NCBI GenBank assembly: GCA_937888775.1
Contig: CALAQT010000452.1
Span: forward strand, 1-40,282
Length of the DNA stretch: 40,282 bases
Source: an uncultured Actinomycetes bacterium
GTDB lineage: Bacteria; Actinomycetota; Thermoleophilia; Solirubrobacterales; Solirubrobacteraceae
Direction of reading: 5' to 3'
The translations under genes were made by a program, and so were the position numbers. Below the pieces are notes generated by a model that had not been told where the DNA came from, did no database searches, and was given only the letters and a program-made list of their open reading frames with translations. Numbering within the stretch: the first letter of the stretch is position 1; the number at the start of each line of letters is the position of its first letter. Below are positions 31,548 through 38,576 of the stretch, one piece after another.

Positions 31548-32596
31548 CATTTGACCTGCTGGCCAGCCTTCCCCTGGAGGTCGACGGATATGAGCTGGCG
31601 GCTCTGCAGGCCAAAGTCTCCAGCGGCTTTGAGCGCCTGAGCACCGTGGTTCACCTGCGCGGCGGCGGCCTGGAGGGGGTCGGGGAGGACGTCGTCTACG
31701 ACGCCGAGGACCAGGTCGCCCTGCAGGCGGCCGGCTCGGTCGCACCGCTGGCCGGCCGCTACACGCTGGGTGAGTTCTGCGAGCTGATCGACGGTCTGGA
31801 CCTGTTCCCGGTGGAGCCCCAGCGCGACGTGTCGCGGCTCTACCGGCGCTGGACGTTTCACAGCGCGGCGCTCGATCTGGCCCTGCGCCAGGCCGACCGG
31901 CCGCTGCACGAGGCGCTCGGGCGTGCGGCCCTGCCGGTGACGTTCGTGGTCTCGCTGCGGCTCGGCGAGCCACCCTCACTCGCGCCGATCCAGGCTCGCC
32001 TGGCCCATTACCCGACGTTGCGCTTCAAGCTCGATGCCACCAGCTCGTGGACCCCGGAGCTGATCGAGGCGCTGGCGGCCAGCGGCGCCGTCGATTCAAT
32101 CGACTTCAAGGCCCTGTACCACGGCACCATCGTGGACCAGGCACCGGATCCGGTCCTCTACCGCCGGGTCGTGGATGCGTTCCCCGACGTCTGGATCGAG
32201 GATCCCGACGTGGTCACCCCGGAAACGGCGGCCGAGCTGCAAGGCGAGCATGACCGGATCACCTGGGACGCGCCGATCCACTCGATCTCAGACATCGAGG
32301 CGCTGCCGTTCGCGCCGCGGATGGTCAACCTCAAGCCGTCGCGCATCGGCGGCCTGCAGAAGCTGTGCGACACGTATGACTACTGCTCCGAGCACGGGAT
32401 CGGCGCCTACGGCGGGGGCCAGTTCGAGCTCGGGCCCGGACGGGGTCAGGCCCAGTACCTCGCCTCGCTGTTTCATTCCGACACGCCCAATGACCTGGCG
32501 CCGGTCGGCTTCAACGAGAACGAGCCGCCTCCGGGACTGCCCCCCAGTCCGCTTACCGCGGCGCCCGACGCGGTCGGGTTCCGCTGGCTGGCCTGA
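31541..32596 (+). CDS. Enolase-superfamily protein with unusual active site
   Basis: 351 residues with the order of motifs of the enolase superfamily (muconate lactonising/o-succinylbenzoate synthase group): a capping domain, SAALDLALRQ helix, then barrel strands with K163-L-D165, D188 (SIDFK), E220 (WIEDPD), D243 (TWDAP) and K265 in NLKPSRIGGL. The three acidic metal ligands and the final lysine are present, but the second lysine of the usual K-x-K is Asp165. Reaction unknown; it may be MenC-like or something new. GTG 31541 lies inside the duplicated xseB end. Confidence 0.75.
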   Translation: MNTFDLLASLPLEVDGYELAALQAKVSSGFERLSTVVHLRGGGLEGVGEDVVYDAEDQVALQAAGSVAPLAGRYTLGEFCELIDGLDLFPVEPQRDVSRLYRRWTFHSAALDLALRQADRPLHEALGRAALPVTFVVSLRLGEPPSLAPIQARLAHYPTLRFKLDATSSWTPELIEALAASGAVDSIDFKALYHGTIVDQAPDPVLYRRVVDAFPDVWIEDPDVVTPETAAELQGEHDRITWDAPIHSISDIEALPFAPRMVNLKPSRIGGLQKLCDTYDYCSEHGIGAYGGGQFELGPGRGQAQYLASLFHSDTPNDLAPVGFNENEPPPGLPPSPLTAAPDAVGFRWLA

Positions 32597-32608
32597 GGGC
32601 TTGCAGCG

Positions 32609-33568
32609 CTAGTCGCTCAGGGCGAGCAGCAGCTTGCCCTGGACCCGGCGATCGAGTAGGCGTGCAAACGCCTCGTTGACCTGCTCCAGCGCAAGCACCT
32701 CGTCGACGAGCACGCGCAGCGAACCGTCCTTCAGGGCGCCGAGCGCCGCTTGCAGACCCGCCCGGCGCTCGCGTGGGTCCAATTGCAGACCCCCGTAGCC
32801 GAGCACCGAGAGCATCTTGCGATACACCGACTGCATGTTGAGCGAGACCTCGGCTCCGGCCGAGGTGCCGAACGAGACCAGCCGGCCGCGGACCGCCAGC
32901 GCCTCGATCGACGGGCCCACGAAGTCGCCGCCCAGCGGGTCGAACACGACCGTCGGCTTCAGGTCTGAGAGAGCCTCGACGAGCTCCTCGGGGCCGGCGA
33001 CGACGACGTGTTGGGCGCCCTGCGCCTCGATCGAGCCGACCTTGCCCTGCGAGCCGGTCTGACCCCACACGGTGGCGCCGGCCGCGGCGGTGAGCGAGAC
33101 GATCATGCTGCCGACCCCGCCGGAGGCGCCGAGCACGAGCACGCGGTCCTGCGCGCCCACCTGTCCCAGCTCGCGCACGACCTTGAACGCGGTCAGCCCG
33201 GCGATGCCCATCGCCGCCGCCTCGCGGGTCGCCACACCGTCGGGCAAGGGGATCACCGACGACTTGGGGACCACGGCCGCCTGGGCCCAGAGACCGTCGC
33301 GCGCGGCGCCCAGCCCGCCCCCGGCCACGAGCACGGGCCGGCCCTGCGCGGTGCCGCCCGCCTCACCGCCCAGCGTCCGCGGCAGCGAGCCGCCGGTGGG
33401 GACGCGGCCCAGGGCGATATAGCGATCGATCGGGTTGACCCCGGCGAACTGCAGCGTGACGAGAACCTCATCAGGGCCCGGCTCGGGCAGGGCCACCGAC
33501 TCGATCACGAGCGGCTGGCCGGGCTCGTGCAGCCGCGCGGCGGTGACTGTCCTGGTGGCGTCAGACAT
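32609..33568 (-). CDS. Zinc-independent quinone oxidoreductase-like MDR protein
   Basis: 319 residues. N-terminal domain with EPGPDEVLVTLQFAGVNPID and a Rossmann domain with RVLVLGASGGVGSMIVSL, then VFDPLGGDFVG. Member of the medium-chain reductases (quinone oxidoreductase branch); no zinc ligands seen. A second member of this superfamily is at 11260. The ATG 33568 is 55 bp from the divergent SDR gene and they may share a symmetric promoter. Confidence 0.88.
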   Translation of the reverse strand: MSDATRTVTAARLHEPGQPLVIESVALPEPGPDEVLVTLQFAGVNPIDRYIALGRVPTGGSLPRTLGGEAGGTAQGRPVLVAGGGLGAARDGLWAQAAVVPKSSVIPLPDGVATREAAAMGIAGLTAFKVVRELGQVGAQDRVLVLGASGGVGSMIVSLTAAAGATVWGQTGSQGKVGSIEAQGAQHVVVAGPEELVEALSDLKPTVVFDPLGGDFVGPSIEALAVRGRLVSFGTSAGAEVSLNMQSVYRKMLSVLGYGGLQLDPRERRAGLQAALGALKDGSLRVLVDEVLALEQVNEAFARLLDRRVQGKLLLALSD

Positions 33569-33589
33569 GGGCAGATCCGTCAGCGGATG

Positions 33590-33597
33590 GATATAGC
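33590..33597. promoter_or_regulatory. Possible bidirectional -10 element
   Basis: The bases GATATAGC read TATAGC on the plus strand (33592-33597) and TATATC on the minus strand (33595-33590). Both genes flanking it diverge, with 22-26 nt leaders, so one near-palindromic -10 may serve both. Confidence 0.4.
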
Positions 33598-33623
33598 AGG
33601 CCGGGCGGGGGCAGAATGATCAC

Positions 33624-34394
33624 ATGACATCGAACTCTGAACTCAAATCAACCGTCGCCCTGGTCACCGGCGCGTCAAGCGGCATCGGCGAGGCGACGGC
33701 GCTCACGCTGGCCCGGGCCGGCGCCGACGTGGCGATCGTCGCCCGGCGTCAGGACCGGCTCGACGCACTGGCCTCCAGGCTGAGCGACGCGGGCGCCAAG
33801 GCGCTGGTTATCGCCGCCGACATCACCTCCCAGGAGCAGGCGCAGGCCGCCGTGGAGCAGACCGTGTCCGAGCTCGGCCGCCTGGACACGCTGGTCAACA
33901 ATGCCGGCGTGATGCTGCTGGGTCCGACCGTGGATGCGCCGCTGGAGGAATGGCAGCAGATGATCAAGATCAACGTCGAGGGACTGCTCTACTGCGCCCA
34001 CGCCGCGCTCCCGCATCTACTGCAGGCCGCGCAGGACAGCCCGCGTCAAATCGCCGACATGGTCAACATCAGCTCGGTGGCCGGCCGGGTGGCCCGCGAC
34101 GGCAGCGGCGTCTACAACCTCACCAAGCACGGCGTCGGGGCGTTCAGCGAAGCGCTGCGCCAGGAGGTGACCGGTCGCCACGTGCGCGTGTCGCTGGTCG
34201 AGCCGGGAGCGGTGGCGACCGAGCTGAGCTCCCATAACCGGCCGGAGATCCAGGAGGTGATCGCCAATCGCTTCGGCGATGTCGAGATCCTCAAAGCCCA
34301 GGACATCGCGGACGCGATCGCCTACATCGTCACCCGGCCCTGGCACATGTCGATCAACGAGATCCTGATCCGCCCGACGGAACAGGAAGGGTAG
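33624..34394 (+). CDS. Short-chain dehydrogenase/reductase
   Basis: 256 residues, classical SDR: NAD(P) loop VTGASSGIGEAT, NNAG motif in VNNAGVMLLG, catalytic Ser in NISSVAGR and Y-x-x-x-K in VYNLTKHG. The basic residue R after the second strand (VARRQDRL) suggests NADP. Substrate unknown. ATG 33624. Confidence 0.9.
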   Translation: MTSNSELKSTVALVTGASSGIGEATALTLARAGADVAIVARRQDRLDALASRLSDAGAKALVIAADITSQEQAQAAVEQTVSELGRLDTLVNNAGVMLLGPTVDAPLEEWQQMIKINVEGLLYCAHAALPHLLQAAQDSPRQIADMVNISSVAGRVARDGSGVYNLTKHGVGAFSEALRQEVTGRHVRVSLVEPGAVATELSSHNRPEIQEVIANRFGDVEILKAQDIADAIAYIVTRPWHMSINEILIRPTEQEG

Positions 34395-34414
34395 AAAGGA
34401 GACTCGGTTGCATG

Positions 34415-34483
34415 TCAGATCCCGAGGATTAGCGACAGGGCATCGTCGACAGCTCTAAGTTCGTCGGCCTCCAGGCGTCCGGC
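34415..34483 (-). pseudogene. Possible C-terminal remnant of a MazF-type toxin
   Basis: A minus-strand frame ending at TGA 34415 reads GRLEADELRAVDDALSLILG. This matches the last helix of MazF/PemK endoribonucleases (L....L..VD.AL.LVLGL). The preceding residues do not look like MazF, so only the tail would remain. Weak evidence because it is short. The rest of the 234-bp gap holds two inverted repeats listed separately. Confidence 0.3.
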
Positions 34484-34530
34484 CGACGTCCCAGGGGTGG
34501 CTTCTGATGCGAGGGGAGAACGCGGTGCCC

Positions 34531-34545
34531 GGTCGAGGGTCGACC
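34531..34545. repeat. Inverted repeat GGTCGA-3 nt-TCGACC
   Basis: Perfect 6-bp arms upstream of the hydroxyacyl-CoA dehydrogenase gene, 11 bp from a second inverted repeat; possible operator. Confidence 0.35.
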
Positions 34546-34556
34546 CGCACCACTGA

Positions 34557-34571
34557 ACAGTCCCGTACTGT
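34557..34571. promoter_or_regulatory. Inverted repeat ACAGT-5 nt-ACTGT, possible operator/promoter
   Basis: Perfect 5-bp arms 58 nt upstream of TTG 34629. The right arm includes TACTGT (34566-34571), a possible -10, so a repressor here would compete with RNA polymerase. A fatty-acid-type TetR regulator would be expected by analogy, but none is in the window. Confidence 0.35.
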
Positions 34572-34628
34572 ACCCAGCAGTAGGGCACGATCGGCACGCC
34601 CGAGACCCAACGACACCCAGGAGAACCC

Positions 34629-35429
34629 TTGCAGGAACGACTCGGAATCGCGGGCGCGGGCACGATTGCCTGCGGGCTCGCGGCCACCGCCGCCCGTCAC
34701 GGCGATGTGATGCTGTGGGCGCGCTCGGACAGCTCCGCGAAGCGCGCCCAGGCTTCGATTGCCAAACACAGAGCCAGGCTCCCCGACGCCGACGCTCACA
34801 TGGGCCACGTCGAGGTGGTGACCGATCTGAAGGAGTTGGCGCAGGCCACGTTCCTGGTCGAGGCCGTGGTGGAGGATCCTGGTCACAAGGCCGCGCTGCT
34901 GGCCGAGCTCGCCGGCCATGCGCAGGCCGGAGCCGTGCTGGCGACGACCACCTCATCGCTCTCGATCGCCGAACTGGCGCAGGCCAGCGGCCGTCCCGAG
35001 CGCTTCGTGGGATTGCATGTGTTCAATCCAGTGACGCGGATGAAGCTGGTCGAGCTGGCGTTTCCCGCGCAGGCCGACTGGGAGACGAGAGCCCGCGCGC
35101 GGGCGCTGTGCGAGGCGCTGGGCAAGACCGCCGTGGAGGTGCCCGACATCGCCGGGTTCGTGGTCAACCGGCTGCTGTTCCCCTATCTGTTCGGGGCCGT
35201 CGATCTGATGGCGCAGACCGGGATGGCCCCTGACGACGTCGACCGCTGCATGACGCTCGGCGCCGGGATGCCGATGGGACCGATCGCGCTGCTCGATTTC
35301 GTCGGACTGGACGTGGCCCAGGCGATCGGTGAAACGATCGGCGCCTCCGTTCCCGCCACGCTGGTGGAACTGGTGCAGGCCGGCTCGCTCGGACGCAAGA
35401 GCGGGCAGGGCTTCTACTCTTACGACTAA
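34629..35429 (+). CDS. 3-hydroxyacyl-CoA dehydrogenase
   Basis: 266 residues. NAD loop GIAGAGTIACGLA, acidic lead VVEAVVEDPGHK region, TTTSSLSIAELA, catalytic His in GLHVFNPVTRMKLVE, then the C-terminal domain GFVVNRLLFPYL and MPMGPIALLDFVGLDV, ending GRKSGQGFYSYD. This is the 3-hydroxybutyryl-CoA dehydrogenase type, in fatty-acid or butanoyl-CoA metabolism. TTG 34629 is set by AGGAGA about 6 nt upstream. Confidence 0.92.
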   Translation: MQERLGIAGAGTIACGLAATAARHGDVMLWARSDSSAKRAQASIAKHRARLPDADAHMGHVEVVTDLKELAQATFLVEAVVEDPGHKAALLAELAGHAQAGAVLATTTSSLSIAELAQASGRPERFVGLHVFNPVTRMKLVELAFPAQADWETRARARALCEALGKTAVEVPDIAGFVVNRLLFPYLFGAVDLMAQTGMAPDDVDRCMTLGAGMPMGPIALLDFVGLDVAQAIGETIGASVPATLVELVQAGSLGRKSGQGFYSYD

Positions 35430-35441
35430 TTATTTAATAAT
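35429..35441. repeat. AT-only palindrome at the dehydrogenase stop codon
   Basis: ATTATT-T-AATAAT, starting on the last base of the TAA stop. All 13 bases are A or T, very unusual here; may be an mRNA end, a protein site or an UP-like element for the downstream region. Confidence 0.4.
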
Positions 35442-35510
35442 CATTCAGGTGCCGCGGCCACTATTCCTAACGCGACGTACCTCATAGCAGCACCTCCTCC
35501 CCAGAAGCAC

Positions 35511-35545
35511 GAGCCGGCCCGTCCCCAGCGGGCCGGCTCTTTTTT
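35511..35545 (+). terminator. Rho-independent terminator
   Basis: Perfect 11-bp stem GAGCCGGCCCG / CGGGCCGGCTC with a 7-nt loop, followed by six T (35540-35545). It ends transcription on the plus strand. It lies 80 bp after the hydroxyacyl-CoA dehydrogenase stop codon. Confidence 0.93.
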
Positions 35546-35618
35546 GCCCTATGCGAGCTGGCGCCACGGCGTGGCCGACGCGCCTTCTGTGCGCTATGCA
35601 GCGTGACCATCAGATGGC

Positions 35619-35646
35619 GAAGCCGGCCCCTCATGTGGGCCGGCTT
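35619..35646. repeat. Second GC-rich hairpin, related to the terminator
   Basis: Perfect 11-bp stem GAAGCCGGCCC / GGGCCGGCTTC with a 7-nt loop, sharing the GCCGGCCC core with the terminator 100 bp earlier. There is no T-run on either side, so its termination activity is doubtful. The remainder of 35547-35819 shows no gene I can support. Confidence 0.7.
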
Positions 35647-35819
35647 CATCTCTCTCCTCAACCGCCGGGTGGGCATGATGCTTGCGATCGCCGCTCCGAC
35701 CGTTGCTCGTGCGTGAAATGTAACGAATGGCGCGAACTCATGCTGCGGCGCCGTCGGAGGTCAGGCTTGGCGGCGGAATCAGGGGCCGGACAAGCCGTCA
35801 GTAATTCCGTCGTCGGCCC

Positions 35820-37133
35820 TTATCCGGTGATGATCTCCGCCGGCGCCTTGCGGCTGCGGATGCGCACCGCCTCGATCCGGTTCTCACGCACGGATTCGAC
35901 GCGGATCGAGTAGCCGTTGGCCGCGATCGAGTCCCCTCGCTTGGGCAGGCGCCCCAGCTGAGCGAACACGAATCCGCCGACCGAGTTGTAGGCATCGGTG
36001 TCGACCGGCAGGTCGAGTCCATAGTTCTCCAGGTCGGTGATCGCGACGTGACCGCGCACGAACCAGTCGCCGTTGGCCAGCCGCCTGACGGCCCCACCGG
36101 CGGGATCGGTCTCGTCGTCGATCTCGCCGACCACCTCCTCGATGATGTCCTCGGTGGTGACGATCCCGGCGGTCCGTCCGTATTCGTCGATCACGATCGC
36201 CAGCTCGGTACGCTCGCGCTGTAGATCCGCCAGCAGGTCGTCCAGCGGCTTGGTCTCAGGCACGAGCGGGGCGGCACGGACGGTTGACCGAAAGTCCGCG
36301 TCGCCGCCCTTGGACATCAGCAGCTTGACCAGCTGGTTGACGTGGACGATCCCCTTCACGCGATCCTGGTTCTCCTCCTCGGTGACCACCAGCCGTGAGT
36401 GCCCGGTGGAGACGCAGCGCCGCAGCGCCGCCTCCACGGTCTCGGCGAGGTCCACGGTGACGACCGCGGGGATCGGCGTCATCACCTGGCGCGCCTCCTG
36501 CTCGTGGAGGTGGAACACGCCGGTCAGCATGTTGGCCTCGCCGATGTCCAGGTGTCCACCGGTGCGCGAGGCGGCGATGATCCGCTTGAGCTCGTCCGGG
36601 GTCCCCCCCTCCGGCTCGGCATCCGGATCGGTGCCGAGCGCCCGCAGCATCCAGTTGGAGGAGAAGTTGAGCACGATGATGAACGGATTGAAGAGCAGCC
36701 GGAAGAAGCGCAGCGGCCGCGCGATCCGGCGCGCCAGCTGCTCCGCATGCTGGATCGCGTACAGCTTGGGCACGATCTCGCCGACGATGCTCTGGGTGAT
36801 CGTGATCAGCAGGTAGGCGATGACGACCGCGATCACGATCGCGGCCCCATGTCCGATCGCGCCACCGAACACCGGCTCCAGGACATGAGCGATCGCCGGC
36901 TCGCCGAGTGCGCCGATGCCGATCGACGCCATCGTGATCCCCACCTGACAGGCCGAGATGTAGTCGCCGATCTCGTCGAGCTGCAGCAGCGCCAGGCGAG
37001 CGCCCTTTGCCCCCGCGTCGACCAGCGCCTCCAGCCGTGCGGGTCGCGATCGCACCAGCGCGTACTCCGCGATCACGAAGAACGAATTGACCAGGACCAG
37101 CAGCGCGGTCAGGATGATGAAGAGGCCCTTCAC
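35820..37133 (-). CDS. HlyC/CorC-type CNNM-CBS transporter
   Basis: 437 residues. The N-terminal CNNM (DUF21) membrane domain has helices IILTALLVLVNSFFVIAEYA and two or three more, with EYALVRSRPARLEALVDAGAKGA between; then two CBS motifs (ARQVMTPIPAVVTVD; KLLMSKGGDADFRSTV...) and a C-terminal CorC_HlyC domain (DPAGGAVRRLANGDWFVRGH). Members are linked to Mg2+/Co2+ efflux. GTG 37133 is the start. The 166-bp region upstream (37134-37300) shows nothing else. Confidence 0.9.
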   Translation of the reverse strand: MKGLFIILTALLVLVNSFFVIAEYALVRSRPARLEALVDAGAKGARLALLQLDEIGDYISACQVGITMASIGIGALGEPAIAHVLEPVFGGAIGHGAAIVIAVVIAYLLITITQSIVGEIVPKLYAIQHAEQLARRIARPLRFFRLLFNPFIIVLNFSSNWMLRALGTDPDAEPEGGTPDELKRIIAASRTGGHLDIGEANMLTGVFHLHEQEARQVMTPIPAVVTVDLAETVEAALRRCVSTGHSRLVVTEEENQDRVKGIVHVNQLVKLLMSKGGDADFRSTVRAAPLVPETKPLDDLLADLQRERTELAIVIDEYGRTAGIVTTEDIIEEVVGEIDDETDPAGGAVRRLANGDWFVRGHVAITDLENYGLDLPVDTDAYNSVGGFVFAQLGRLPKRGDSIAANGYSIRVESVRENRIEAVRIRSRKAPAEIITG

Positions 37134-37300
37134 AGGCAGGAACGCGCGCGGCAGCTTTCGATCAGAATGCTGGCGCCTGCCGTCCGGGCGCTACTACTTC
37201 GAGGTGGGTCGTCGTCGTTCATTCAGCGACGCGTGCAACGGTAGCAGCAGTCGCCGGCAGACCCGCTTGAACGTCGGCAATCGATCGCGCCGGCGCCCGG

Positions 37301-37582
37301 TCAGGAGAGCTGATCGAACCTCTTGGCCATCTCGAAGTCCGGCTCGGTCAGCCCGCCCGCCGAATGGTTGGTCAGCGACAGCTTCACCTTGTTCCAGCCG
37401 TGGACCAGGATGTCAGGGTGATGATTTGCCTGCTCGGCGACGTCGGCGACCTGATTGACGAACACCATCGCCGCGGCGAAATCCTCAAACTTCCAGTCGC
37501 GCACGATCTCGTCGCCCTCACGGGTCCAGTGGCTGCCCTCCAGCCGCGATCCGATTTCCACTTCACTCAGGAGCTCTGCCAT
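37301..37582 (-). CDS. Pterin-4a-carbinolamine dehydratase
   Basis: 93 residues of the PCD/DCoH family: WKFEDFAAAMVFVNQVADVA and the HHPD motif (54-57) followed by VKLSLTNHSAGGLT, which carry the catalytic residues. It dehydrates 4a-hydroxytetrahydrobiopterin; in bacteria without aromatic amino acid hydroxylase it may serve other pterins. ATG 37582 is fixed by AAGGAG 6 nt upstream. Divergent from the next gene with 13 bp between start codons. Confidence 0.92.
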   Translation of the reverse strand: MAELLSEVEIGSRLEGSHWTREGDEIVRDWKFEDFAAAMVFVNQVADVAEQANHHPDILVHGWNKVKLSLTNHSAGGLTEPDFEMAKRFDQLS

Positions 37583-37587
37583 ATCTT
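37582..37587 (+). promoter_or_regulatory. Putative -10 element for the cobalamin-binding-like gene
   Basis: TATCTT ends 8 nt before ATG 37596. It overlaps the start codon of the divergent dehydratase gene; no plus-strand ribosome site is present. Confidence 0.35.
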
Positions 37588-37595
37588 TCTCCTTG

Positions 37596-38486
37596 ATGCG
37601 AATTGTGAGCCTTGTCCCTTCCGCGACCGAGATGTTGTTCTCGCTCGGCCTTGGGCCCGACCTTATCGCCGTCACGCACGAATGCGATTACCCACCCGCC
37701 GCGCGCGAGTTGCCGAAGGTGACCCGCGATGTTCTTCCGGCCGGCCTGAGTGCCGCGGAGATCGACGCGGCGGTGAGGGAGCGCACGCTGGCGGGCGAGT
37801 CCATCTACGAACTTGACGCGGACGCGCTGCACGACCTGCGTCCCGATCTGGTCGTCACCCAGGCGCTGTGCTCGGTGTGTGCGGTGTCCTATGACGACGT
37901 ACGCGCGATCGCCCAGGAGATCGATCCCCAGCCCCAGGTCATCTCCCTGGACCCGCACACCGTCGGTGAGGTGCTGGGCGACGCCCGCACGCTGGCCCAA
38001 GCCACCAACTGCAAGGACGCGGCGGCGGAGCTCGTGCGCAACATGGCGACCAGAATCGACCGGGTCAGGCTCGCGGTGCGCGGCGCCCGGCGTCCGCGCG
38101 TGGCCGCGCTGGACTGGCTGGACCCGCCGTTCGCCGCGGGTCACTGGACGCCGCAGCTGATCGAATTCGCGGGTGGCGAGGATGCGCTGGGTTTCGCCGG
38201 TGAGCCCTCAGAGCGGTGCACCTGGGAGCAGGTCGCCGCCGCCCAGCCGGACATAGTCGTCGTCATGCCCTGCGGATACGACGCCGAGATCGCCCACCGG
38301 GAAGCCGAGATGCACCGTGATCAGCTGGCGGCGCTGGGCGCGGGCGAGGTGGTGGCGGTCGATGCCGCCGCGTATTTCTCCCGTCCGGGACCTCGGATAG
38401 TCGACGGTCTGGAGCTGCTGGCCTCGATCATCCATCCCGAGCTGGTGCCCGAGGCCCCGGGCCAAGCGCTGACCGTCGAGCTGTGA
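37596..38486 (+). CDS. Cobalamin-binding-like (BtuF-type) protein without signal peptide
   Basis: 296 residues of the helical-backbone metal-receptor superfamily: RIVSLVPSATEMLFSLGLG, THECDYPP, the QALCSVCAVSYDDVRAIAQE region, LDWLDPPFAAGHWTPQLIE and IVVVMPCGYD. Relatives are annotated as cobalamin-binding proteins of ABC importers. No signal peptide or lipobox is seen and no permease or ATPase gene is adjacent, so it may be cytoplasmic. It starts at ATG 37596, 13 bp from the divergent dehydratase start. Confidence 0.85.
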   Translation: MRIVSLVPSATEMLFSLGLGPDLIAVTHECDYPPAARELPKVTRDVLPAGLSAAEIDAAVRERTLAGESIYELDADALHDLRPDLVVTQALCSVCAVSYDDVRAIAQEIDPQPQVISLDPHTVGEVLGDARTLAQATNCKDAAAELVRNMATRIDRVRLAVRGARRPRVAALDWLDPPFAAGHWTPQLIEFAGGEDALGFAGEPSERCTWEQVAAAQPDIVVVMPCGYDAEIAHREAEMHRDQLAALGAGEVVAVDAAAYFSRPGPRIVDGLELLASIIHPELVPEAPGQALTVEL

Positions 38487-38500
38487 TTCGGGCGCCCGGG

Positions 38501-38566
38501 CGGCGGGGAGCCCGATCCCGAGCGGCGGGGAGCCCGATCCCGAGCGGCGGGGAGCCCGATCCCGAG
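38501..38566. repeat. Three identical 22-bp tandem repeats
   Basis: Units at 38501-38522, 38523-38544 and 38545-38566, each CGGCGGGGAGCCCGATCCCGAG, exact copies. They lie between convergent genes, 14 bp after the plus-strand stop and 10 bp before the minus-strand stop. A weak CGGG...CCCG hairpin is possible in each unit. Confidence 0.95.
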
Positions 38567-38576
38567 CCGCTGGTCG

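Noticed and set aside
35778..35819. Imperfect inverted repeat GGGCCG...CGGCCC as a bidirectional terminator
   Set aside because: Loop is long and pairing patchy, no clear T-run; not strong enough to list.
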